This document shows, in pieces, positions 47,103 through 56,900 of a stretch of 64,000 bases of DNA (its first letter is position 1; the number at the start of each line of letters is the position of its first letter). The notes under the pieces are model-generated. The model was given only the letters and a program-made list of their open reading frames with translations, made no database searches and was not told the origin of the DNA. The stretch comes from Sarcocystis neurona (taxonomy: Eukaryota; Apicomplexa; Conoidasida; Eucoccidiorida; Sarcocystidae): contig KL647296.1 of the NCBI GenBank assembly GCA_000727475.1, forward strand, positions 2,873,960 to 2,937,959, in the 5' to 3' direction. A program made the translations under genes and the position numbers.

Positions 47103-50100
47103 CGCACCACGTGTGTAGCCAGAAATACACGTCTAAGGATAGAGAGGTACGCGCATAGATATACACGAGAGGAGAACAAGTAAAGAGGAGAGACGTACGC
47201 CAGCAACTCGCATTTTAACAGCAGCAGCAGCTGACAAGTCGCCGGCATCGACAAGTTCCTCAACTTCCTCCTTCGAAGCCTCCGGGTAAACTGCAGCAGC
47301 AGCAGATTGCAGGCACAGAGCGGCAGCACTTCCAACCGCAGCAGCAGGAGGACCGCAGCAGCGATAGCACCAGCACAGCACTTGTACCAGCAGCAGCAGA
47401 TCACTCGTAGCAGCAGCAGCAGCAGAAGATTTGTGTAGCTGCAGCAGCACAGCAGTTGTAGTAGCTGCAGCAGCACAGCAGTTGTAGTAGCTGCAGCAGC
47501 ACAGCAGCAGTTTTAGCGGCAGCAGCACAGCAGCAGTTTAGCAGCAGCAGCACAGCAGCAGTTTAGCAGCAGCAGCAGCACAGCAGCAGTTTAGCAGCAG
47601 CAGCAGCACAGCAGCAGTTGTAGCAGCAGCAGCTCAGCAGTTGTAATAGTAGCAGCACAGCTGGTGTAGCAGCAGCCGTACAGCAGTTTTAAGAGCAGCA
47701 GTTATCGCAGCAGCGGCAGCAGCACAGCAGTTGTAGCAGCGCCAGCACAGCACCGGTGGCAGCAGCATCAGCACAGCAGTTATTGAAGCAGCAGCAGCAA
47801 TTGTAGCAGCGACAGCGGCACAGCAGTTGTCATAGTAGCAGCGCAGCAGCAGCAGCACCACAGCAGTTGTAAGGGTAGCAGCAGAGCACCACCAGCGCCA
47901 GGGCAGCAGCTTCTGAAACTCATGCACGTCTCAGCCTTTCGTCTCTCTCTTTTTTTGCATTGAGCCGTGTAAACGTAGACTCCGCTTCAGCAAGCGGAAA
48001 CACATTCTTCGCCGAAGCAAGTTGAAAAGGTGTCTCTGTTCGAGACAGGGCGACGGAGACGTCGACCGGGCAACAACAGAGAGACGGAGACAGAGACACG
48101 CCTGTGGCCGTCGCGTCTACGCATGCAAATGTGTGTTTCTCTGTATCGAGGCGCATGCATTTCCCTGTGTGCTGCATCTTCCTACGCGACAAAAATGTAG
48201 GTGGATAGAAACATATATACTCAAGCACTCGTGTCTCTCTCTTATATATCTATATACATGTACGCTACACATCTATGTGTGTAGACATATACATGCACGT
48301 ACATATATGTACGGATAGGTCTATTGAATATGTGTGCCTGTTTTGACGCACAGAAAATATAAATGAATAAACTGCAGATAAACTTTCATACAAGTCAGCT
48401 ATACGTCTATGTATATCAACTTTCCTCCAACTCTGCTCTACATATATATATATATATATGTGTGTATACATATGTATACATGTATGTATATATATGTATA
48501 TATATATATATTTGTATGTAGAGGTCTACTGTAATATGTGTGCTTGTGTACACGCAGAAAGGATTTAACTTTATAAAGACCAAGTTGACCTCTGCTACCA
48601 GTCTACTGTTATGCATCTATGTATACGTGTCTGTATATGTACCTGTATATGTATGTATACGCATATGTATGTATACGTATATGTATGTATACGTATATGT
48701 TTGTGTATATATATATATATATATATATGTGTACATGTATGTGAGTGTGTGGGTGTGTGCATCTGTATGTATGTATGCATGTTTGCATCTACATATGTAT
48801 GTACGCAGGTATGTATGTATGTATATATGTATGTATGTATAAGTGTTTGTCTATATATGTATGTATGTACGCATATATATATGTATGTATATGTATGTAT
48901 ACGTATGTACACGTATGTATATGTGTCTATCTATATGTATATATATATGTGCGTGTGTATATATGTCCACCTATATACGTATGTATGTACGTATAGGGAT
49001 ACTGCGCCCCGTATATGTGTATCTTTCAACTGTCTTCAGAGATGCGGCAGAGTTACACTTTTTGCATGTTGCTGCTGCCTTTCCTTCTTCTTCTTTCTTC
49101 TGAAGAACTTTTGCGTATTTCCGTAAATCCTGGCACTGCCGCTCACGAACGCATCCCCCCGCCTTCCCCACCGGCAACTTTTGCTGCGAGACACACAGAC
49201 ACAACCAAAGCAGCTGCAGAAGCCACTGCATCTCCTGCCAGCTTCCTTTTTTCTCTTCTCTTTTCCCCGTCCTTTCCGTCCCCTCTGTCCCTCTCCCTTC
49301 TGTCGGCTTCCTCTTCAAATGCGCAAACGCGCTTCTTCTTCGTTTCCGGCTTCCTCCCCTCTCCTGCTGCTGCTCCTTCAGCCGTCTCGTCTCCTTCTCT
49401 CTCTCTCTGCCTGTCTCCCCCCCCCCCCCACTTCCCCCCCCCCTGCTGTGTGCTGCCGGTGTTTTGCTTTTCTGACCCATTTGAACCTGGCGCACGACGC
49501 GGCGTTTGATAGTTGCCTTGCAAGCGGTTTCTGCTTGCTGGCAGTCGAGCAGCAGCTGCTGCAGCTGTCGCGCAAGGATCTGGTGCATATTCTGTCGTAT
49601 GCGCACTTCGCTGCTGCTGCCTCCGCCCCCGCCTCCTTTCTGCTGCTGCTGCAGCAGCTCCGCAGCTGCCAGCGCGTCGTTTTCTTCCCTGATGCGCTGC
49701 AGGGCCTTCGTTGCCTTCTGAATCATCACAGACGTCCCGTCGAGCAGCTTGTTCAGCAGGTGAGACGCATCTGCAGAGAAGAAAAATAAACCCCCACCGA
49801 ACAAAGGAGAGACTACGCCAGTGACTTGCACCTGCCCACCAAGAAACCGACGGGCAGGAGAACCACCGGCGGAAAATGCACTGCAGACAAGAAAAGGCGC
49901 AAACCCATCACTCCTACGAAGAAGAGCAGGGAAAAGTACGCGCAGCATTTAAACATCCGACGCACGAGGGCCACACACGTGCACACCGCCCACAAGAAGA
50001 GTTCTACTTTCTTCATCAAAGAATTCACCACACAAACATCTATGTCTAACTTTCCTTCTATAAATACCCACACATATACACACAGAAATCTACAGGGATA

Positions 50101-53100
50101 CACACGCTTGGGGAAGAAACAGAGAAATATATATATATGTACGAAGACACAGAGAGACTTTTACAGAGGGAGGGAGCCATATATATATGTATATATATCT
50201 ATAGAGACAGAGAGATAAAGATGTATGTACATATAAATATTTATACGTGTGAAGCCTTATGCATACATACACGTATATGTGCGCATATATATAGGTGGAA
50301 ACTCCTTCACATACATATATATATATGTGTACCCTCTTGCGGGTGTGCTGATATTACACGTATCTAAATGCGTGCATGCGGAAAAGAAACGCGGGGAACC
50401 CCTCGGCTAAGAAACGTCTGCACACGTTGTGTTGCGTATATATTCTTCTATGCCGACGTGGCAGCAGATATAGGTATAGAAATCTATCTATCCATATATA
50501 TTTATTTCTCTCTTCCTTCCTCTCTTCATATATATGCATGGGCCAACGCCCGCATATATATCTGCGTACGTGATGCGGAAAAGCACTTGCGGAAAACTGT
50601 ATCGAAGTATACTATCTATCTACGCACAGACAGAGGCGTAGAAATCTACACATATATATATATATATCCTTTAGAATATGCATCTCTCTCTGTCTGCCTT
50701 TATATGTATATATACATATGTGTAGACCTCCCTTTCACTATATACATCGTTCTCTCTCTGTCTTTACATATACACCTATATCCCTCTCTCTGTATACGTC
50801 TGTCTCCCTCTGTCTTTATATCTATATATATACATATATACATACCGCTGTCTATTAATACATCTTCCTCTTTCTCTGTCTTTATATATATACATACACA
50901 CATATATATATATATCCCTGTCTATATATGCATTTCTCTGTCTGCGTCTACATATATATATATATAGACCCCCCTCTCACTATATACATCGTTCTCTCTC
51001 TGTCTTTACATGTACGTATATGTCCCTCTCCCTGTATACGTCTGTATCTCTCTGTATATATATATACATATATATCTCCTTGTCTATGTACACATCTCTC
51101 CCTCTGTCTTGGTACATATATATATATATATATACATATATCTCCCTATTTCTAAATACATCTTTATTTCTCTCTGTCTTTATACATATATATATGTCTC
51201 CCTCTCTATATATAAGTCTCTCTCTCTGTCTGCATATATATATATACACATATTTCTCTCTGTCTTTATATATATATATGAAGTGGGGCCGGTTCGTTAG
51301 AGTAGGAGTTACGTAGTGACGTAGACACAGAGGTCTACGTAGAAGCGCACCACCAGATGCATGTCGATAAATGTGTGTGGCACCTGCTATCATATGTTAG
51401 TTCAAAAAAATGTTGTTTTCCTCTACTTCTACTTTGTCTCTTTGTATATATATACACATACGAAACTACCCTTCTTTCTTCTCTCTCCCTCTCTTTCTCT
51501 CCCAGGCTATACACAAAAATTTCTACGTTCACATATATATATATAAGAAGATCTATACACATTCGGATATATATATATATTTATATATCCAATATATATG
51601 CACACACATATACATTCATAAACTCTCTTATTCTCCTTCTCTCTCTCTATATATATATATACATACGTGTACGTACATGTGTCGCTTTAGGCATGTACAA
51701 GTGGACTTAGGTACATATATATGTATATATATATATATTTTTACGAAAATTTACATATATATATATACATACGTGTAGATGAACTCTCTTACACTTCTTC
51801 CCTCTTTCTATGAAGACACATATGTACGGGTGTTGCTTTAGACATATACAAGTGGATTCACGTACATATATATATATATATATATATATGCACGAAGATC
51901 TTTACGTTTATGGACATATATGTATATGTGCACACAAATAAACTGTCTTTTTCCCTTTCTCTATATGTATATAAATATATGTACGTATGTCCCTATAGAT
52001 ATATACATGTGGATTTACGTATATAGGCGCGTTTATATATATATATGTGTATACACGTATACACACACATATCAAATTTCTGGCCTCCTCTTAATAGATA
52101 TTTAAATTCTCTGTATATACACGAGTGCAGACATGTATGTTAACATATGAAGGTTTATATTTACTACTACGTTCTCTTCCTTTTTGCAGATATACGTGTC
52201 TCACCTCCTGTTGAGTACATACACGTTCTGCTTTGCGCATGTGTCCCCCTCCCCGTCGTCTTCCTGTTGGGACGGGAAATATCTCTGGGAAGACGTCTAT
52301 CCTTTACCTACCAAGCATCTACGTGTGTGTGGGGAGGCCGGAATAGATTACACCAGGTGTACGTACACCTGAAAATACGTAAAAGCGAAGATTCCCTTTT
52401 TCAAACAGATGAGACATTTGAAACTTCAGGCACAAAAATGCAGGAGAAATATTACGAATAGATGTGTACACAAACACACATATATACACGCCAGATAATA
52501 ATCATAGCAGGACTGGCTGCAGCAGCAGCAGCAACAGGAGCAGCACAGGCTTCCCACCACCTGCTGCAGCAAGTATCCCGAAGAACAAAAGCAGCAGCGA
52601 CAGCGGCAGTTGCAGCAGTCTCGACAACGGCAGCGGCAAAAGCAGAGCAGCAGTGGCAGAGATAATACGCGAAGCACCTGCAGCCGAAGCAGAAGCAGCC
52701 GGGGCGTTAAGGAGAAAAGAAAGCGGCAACAGTAGCAGCAGAACAGCAAGAGCACGAGCAGCAGCAGCAACAGCAGGCGAAGCAGCTGACAGAGAGGCGG
52801 CAGCAGAGGCCGCAGCAGAGGTAGAGGCAGCCGGAGCGTTAACAGCGAAAAAAACGGCAGCAGTACAACAACAGTAGTGCGAGCAGTAGGTGCGGCGGCA
52901 TGCTGCAGGTGCAGCAGATGCAGCAGCAGCAGCAGATGCAGCAGCAGCAGCAGATGCAGGTGCAGCAGATGCAGCAGCAGCAGATGCAGCAGCAGCCGAT
53001 GCAGCAGCAGCAGCTCAAGGAGCAGTCAGAGCAGCACAGCAGCAACGGCGGAAGTTTTGTTGAGTACCTCGTTCTGCGTCAGGGCTGCTGGCGGTGAGAA

Positions 53101-53467
53101 CTTCTCTTTGCAGCTCTCGTATGCGGTCGATATTGGCGGCAATTTCTTGAAAAGCTCGTTTTAAAATTTGAACTTTGGCAAAGTAATCTTGCATAAACGT
53201 AGATTTCTCTCCGGCACTTCCCACCTCTTCGGCTGCCAAGGCTCCTCCTCCTCCGCCCCCTCCTGGCGTTTCTCTGCCGAAGCTGCTGCGGTCGACAGCC
53301 AGCGCGACGTGGCCTGCTGCTCCTCTGCTTTTGCTGCTGCTGCTCGCCAAGCCACGTCTTTCTCTTTCAAAAGAAGAGGACGAGAAAGGCTGCTGCCGCA
53401 TCGCTGCTGCTGCCAGCGGTTGCTGCTCAGCAGCAACTTCCCGCAGTTGTTCGAACAGGTCCTGCAT
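39933..53467 (-). CDS. Syntaxin (Qa-SNARE), plasma-membrane type, seven exons
   Basis: A target-membrane SNARE that pairs with other SNAREs to drive vesicle fusion, probably in secretion. The exons are 53068-53467, 49477-49770, 47199-47290, 45099-45171, 44145-44255, 42142-42197 and 39933-40013. They total 1,107 bp (368 residues), with GT..AG at every junction and intact phase. Layout: MQDLFEQLREVAA N-terminal peptide; Gln/Ser/Gly-rich linker to about 86; three-helix Habc domain (about 87-232) with a Gln/Gly insert; linker VYPEASKEEVEEL; SNARE motif (about 265-325) with LVDQQGELLNQIEYNV, zero-layer Gln at 305; Lys/Arg-rich ARKNQRSAKR; membrane anchor 346-367; stop straight after K368. Other syntaxins are about 290-310 residues; the extra length is low complexity. 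ATG 53467 is the first start after an in-frame TGA near 53548. Confidence 0.93.
42015..42135. repeat. CTG/GCT tract in syntaxin intron 6
   Basis: CTG-rich on the plus strand (CAG on the gene strand), directly downstream of the exon 6 donor. The syntaxin frame stays open into it, so the exon end was set by the GTGAGC donor and exon 7 phase. Confidence 0.75.
42142..42197 (-). CDS. Syntaxin exon 6
   Basis: Acceptor TTCTGCAG, donor GTGAGC, phase 1 to 0. It encodes EKAEKELLQARKNQRSAKR, the end of the SNARE helix and the basic stretch before the membrane anchor. Confidence 0.92.
43420..43815. repeat. ~140-bp tandem repeat in syntaxin intron 5
   Basis: Three diverged copies marked by RTACAGGCGCATAYAAATAT (near 43425, 43566 and 43706) and ACCCAGAATTGACA (near 43516, 43668 and 43799). 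AT and TACG microsatellite lies between them. Confidence 0.8.
44145..44255 (-). CDS. Syntaxin exon 5 (SNARE core)
   Basis: Acceptor CTTTTTAG, donor GTGGGT, phase 1 to 1. It encodes SVAELHQMFIELAVLVDQ, then QGELLNQIEYNVTQAKDYT, the Qa-SNARE core with zero-layer glutamine. Confidence 0.95.
44275..45080. repeat. CAG-dense intron 4 of syntaxin
   Basis: Most of the 843-bp intron is (CAG)n-like on the plus strand, so CTG on the gene strand, with loose 40-50-bp blocks. It yields Gln/Ala/Ser or Leu/Cys frames depending on register. None is needed for the syntaxin reading. Confidence 0.85.
45099..45171 (-). CDS. Syntaxin exon 4
   Basis: Acceptor CTCGGTAG, donor GTACGT, phase 0 to 1. It encodes THQSLTNAVADLQDKYRD, then ILRLEQ, the start of the SNARE helix. 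It is too short to stand out as an open frame. Confidence 0.92.
45295..45755. repeat. ~120-134-bp tandem repeat in syntaxin intron 3
   Basis: Four diverged units beginning at CCTCCTCTWYRGC near 45297, 45417, 45551 and 45681. Each is followed by TATACACATATACCC, ATATATACACAC and GTTTCTACAAACA-like segments, then a CTCCCTCTCTCTC run. Confidence 0.82.
46020..46930. repeat. AT/ACAT microsatellite with a duplicated ~100-bp segment, syntaxin intron 3
   Basis: Dense TATATA/ACATAC sequence. The segment around 46110-46180 (CAGACACGCACACATA, ACATATATATACGTGGA, TATAGTTATATAT) recurs in altered form at 46600-46670. Confidence 0.65.
47199..47290 (-). CDS. Syntaxin exon 3
   Basis: Acceptor GCTGCAG, donor GTACGT, phase 1 to 0. 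It encodes VYPEASKEEVEELVDAGDL, then SAAAAVKMRVAG, the linker that follows Habc in syntaxins. Confidence 0.9.
47300..47905. repeat. CAG/CACAGCAG tandem tract, syntaxin intron 2
   Basis: About 600 bp of CAG-rich sequence on the plus strand with local 27-32-bp units, such as GTAGCTGCAGCAGCACAGCA (47450-47510) and GCAGCACAGCAGCAGTTTAG (47510-47620). It lies directly upstream of exon 3 on the gene strand. Confidence 0.88.
48600..48990. repeat. GTATGTATAC microsatellite, syntaxin intron 2
   Basis: Long TGTATGTATACGTATATGTA-like run of alternating purine and pyrimidine. It produces Tyr/Cys/Val/Met frames that are not coding. Confidence 0.8.
49477..49770 (-). CDS. Syntaxin exon 2
   Basis: Acceptor TCTCTGCAG, donor GTCAGA (phase 1). 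It encodes ASHLLNKLLDG, VMIQKATKALQRIREEN, a Gln/Gly low-complexity insert, RIRQNMHQILARQLQQLLLD and CKATIKRRVVRQVQM: Habc helices B and C. Donor GTTCAA at 49486 was rejected because it breaks the phase with exon 3. Confidence 0.9.
50645..51290. repeat. Higher-order repeat in syntaxin intron 1
   Basis: About 45-bp blocks of CTCTCTGTCTTTATATATAT are arranged in a 242-bp higher-order unit. The marker CACTATATACATCGTTCTC occurs at 50736 and again at 50978, with matching flanks on both sides. Confidence 0.8.
52515..53045. repeat. CAG-dense tract at the 5' end of syntaxin intron 1
   Basis: (CAG)n and CAGATG repeats on the plus strand, ending about 25 bases from the exon 1 donor. The gene strand therefore reads CTG here but CAG inside exon 1, so polarity flips at the exon-intron boundary. 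Confidence 0.85.
53068..53467 (-). CDS. Syntaxin exon 1
   Basis: Residues 1-133 plus one base; donor GTACTC, phase 1. It holds the N-terminal peptide, a low-complexity linker that includes a Gly run, and Habc helix A (FMQDYFAKVQILKRAF, then IAANIDRIRELQREVL). Confidence 0.9.
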
Positions 53468-54456
53468 CTTCCCTGCTCCCCGCGCAACAGCAGCACGACG
53501 CCAAGAAACTGCAGCAGCACCACCACGACTACTGCTACGGCAACCGCATCACTGCAGCAGCAGCATCCACACTGCTGCTGCAACACTGCAGCGGCAACAC
53601 TGCAGCAGCAGCAATACTGCTGCAGCAGCAACACTGCAGCAGCTGCAGCAATACTGAAGCAGCAGCGGCAACACTGCTGCAGCAGCAGCAGCAGCCTTTC
53701 TTGGTGAACTTTCGAGCAGCAAAAACACAGCGGCACCAGGAGTGCGGAATTCGCAGCACCAGGCGCCTCTCTACAGTATCCCCACCGACAGACTCAACCA
53801 AAGGCAGCTGCTGCACGAGCGGCAAGAGCCTCAGCAGGAGCAGCAGCTGCAAGCGCAGCAGCAACACCAGCGCGAATAGGACGCAGGGGTTGTCGCTGCA
53901 GCACCGACAGCAGCAGCAGCAGTGGCAGCACGAGCAGCAAAGGAAGCAAGCGAAGCAGCGATAGCGGCAGCAGCAGGAAGCAATCAGTTGCGTAGAACGA
54001 GGGCGCAGCGCGGCACGGCGACAGCAGCGGCGCTGCCCCTGCGGCTGCGAAGGTATAGTCGTCCTGTTGCAAGAGGAGAGCTGAAGAAAAAGTACTCCCC
54101 CTGCTGTCCTGGAGCGTGTGTCTGCGAAATATGCCTGGGCGAAAGGGAAGTCGCTAGCTTGCTTATCGACCAAAACATATAGAGAGAGCGACGTGAGGGC
54201 GGAGAAAGTGTCATCCCGCAGAAAAACAGACATACAGCTATTTGCATGCGAGGAACAAGTTTCCTCCCAAAAGCAGATATTCTTTCCAAACTTTTTAGAC
54301 ACGCAGAAATACATATATATATATGTGGGGTGCTATAGAGCCAGCAGCGGTATGTATGGGGACAGTATACGCATGCAACGAGGCGCAGCTGGACACGCAT
54401 GCGTGACAGAACTCGACTCACATCTACGTACACACGTACCTGGATACCCACCTATT

Positions 54457-54495
<39 letters not shown>

Positions 54496-56900
54496 CAAGT
54501 TGGCGTACCTACGCATACATGTGTATATACGTATATTATATATATATTCAAGCAGGGGAGTTCCACATACGTATACACAGATGCGCGTAGCTAAATGTCC
54601 CCTTCCTGTCTAAAAGATAGTCCAACTAGTACAGATGTGTGTAGCCCGCTTCTTTACAGTTTAAGAAGTCCACATTGAGGCCAGCCCCTCTAAATAATGA
54701 ATATCTAGCGCCTAACGTACATACATAGAGAGAGTCGAACCAGCTCATATACACATATATACATATATATGTGTAGGCATAGTCGAATACATAGCGCTAG
54801 GGGACATCTTTGAGATTTGGCTGGAGGCTGGACCTTTATCTACATATCACCCCGACGTCAATACATCTACATTAATATTCACCAGTTGCAAATGCATATA
54901 TATCTATATATCTTGTGTCTACCTATTTCCCTATCTCTTTCTCTCTGTATTTCTTCGATAATATATATATGTGTGTATTGTGTCTCTCTATTTCCCTATC
55001 TCTTTCCCTCTATATACATATTCTCCATAATATACATGTATACGTGTGTACTGTATCTATCGATCCCCCTATATCTCTCTGTCTCTCTATATACATATTC
55101 TGGACAACACACATATATGTATATATGTTCCCTACTTGACACTCTATTTCTCTTTCTACCTATAAATATATAAATGCAGAGAACAAGAGTTTGGTAGGCC
55201 TTTGCAGAGAGGTGAAGAGGAGAACTTCGGGAGAAACAGGAGGGAGAAATACACGGGCTCGTACTTTTATGCCCAGCCATGATCAGATGTATGTGTGCTG
55301 AACTTGGGCGCGTGGACACATATTTCATGTATGAACGAACTTCCCACGTATACGCATGCGCCCGCTGCATGCGTAAACTTCCCAAATACATGCACGCGCC
55401 TGCTACGCGCATGCAGCGTGTCCTACTTTCCCTTTTTGTAGTGATGCGCAGAACTAGGTCTGTCGAAACGCGCAGTTTCCAAGAAATGTCCCAGCGAAGT
55501 TTTTGCCGTGGACACTCTTCACCAAATTTGTGACGCTTTCGAGAAAAAAAAAGACGGAAAAGCGGGAAGTTCTCTGCTCCTCAGTTCTACTGGGAGACGG
55601 GGACAGAGACGGATATTATAGAGAGAGATACAGAGGGAGACATATAGGGAGACAGATAGAGAGGGAAGAGACAGTGCAGAGAGAAGAGACCTAGATATAT
55701 GGAGAAACACAGAGAAAAAAAAGGTAGACAATCCTGTGAAATTCTTGCCACAACCAGAAAGTAGCGCTGCCGCATGACAGCAACAACAACTGCGACAGTC
55801 ACCAACGCCTGCCTGCTGCTGCTGTCAACGCTTTTCAAGGTCTTCTTCCCCTCATACTGCGCGGCTGCTGCTCCTGGACAACACGCCGTTTTCATGCCGT
55901 CCTGCTGCTGATGCCCCACGACATCGCTCCTCTCTCGCCGCCGCTCCTGCTTGGTCTACTGCTGCTGCTTCGTCTACTGCCCCTGTTGCTGCTTCTGCTG
56001 CTGTTGCTGCGTCTGCTGCTCCTGCTCCTGTTGCTGCTTCTGCTGCTGACGCTGGTTCTGCCGCAGGTGCTGCTTCTGCTGCTGCTGCTACGTATGGGCC
56101 TCGTCTTTTTCGCCGGTGCGCCTGCCGCTCGGCTCCTCGCACTCCCAACTTGTTGCACGCTTGCTGCTTTTTCTTTTCTACGCTGCTGCTGCTGCAGAAA
56201 CTGTGACTGCACCTGCGTTTTCTTCTCTGCTTTGGCTGCGGCCCCCGCACCGACGCTTGACTTCTCCTTGCTCCTGCAGCAGCAGCGATACACACGTCCC
56301 CCTCGTCTTCCTTCTCCTTCTTGTTCGAATTTTTCTTCTCCTGCTGCTGCAGCAGCTAACGCAGACGGAGCATGTGTTGCCTCTTGGTGCTGCTGTTGAC
56401 GCTGCGCCTGGAGTAAGAGAAGCCGCTGCTGCTGCTGCTGTTCCTGAGCCTCTTGCTGCTGCTGCTGTTTAAACCCGACGCGGAACTGCTGCGGCCGATT
56501 CTGCGTTGCGAGCTGCTGTTGCCCACTGCTCGCAGCCTGCTGCAGCTGCTGCTGCTCCTGCAGCAGCGCCCCCACAAGGGCGTCGCGCGCGTGGTTCACA
56601 CTTTCTTCTCTCTCTTTACCGAGGAAGCAGCACCGGCGCAGACAACGCAGAAAAATCCCATTTTTGAAAGAATGAGTGCGTTGCTGTGCTCCTTCCCCCT
56701 CTCAAAACACCGAGAAGCAGCAACAGCAGCAGCAACAGCAGCAGCAAGAAGACTTCGCCCACCAAGCAGTGATTCACGTTAAGGGGCGCTGCACTCGCGC
56801 GCCAGGTGACCTGGTGAAGAAAAAAGGAAGAAAAAACGGAAAAGGCAGAAACCGACGTCCAGACGCCTCTGCTGCATCCGTATAATCTCAGACGCAGATA
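53468..56900. repeat. CAG/CTG-dense block upstream of syntaxin
   Basis: Triplet-rich segments lie at 53500-53990, 55910-56110 and 56270-56570, with microsatellites (AT)n at 54460-54492 and CTCT/ATAT at 54900-55160. A minus-strand Gln-rich frame at about 56300-56599 (VNHARDALVGALLQEQQQLQ and onward) could be an exon of another gene, but it begins with GTG and has no partner exon I can identify. No gene is called. Confidence 0.6.
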
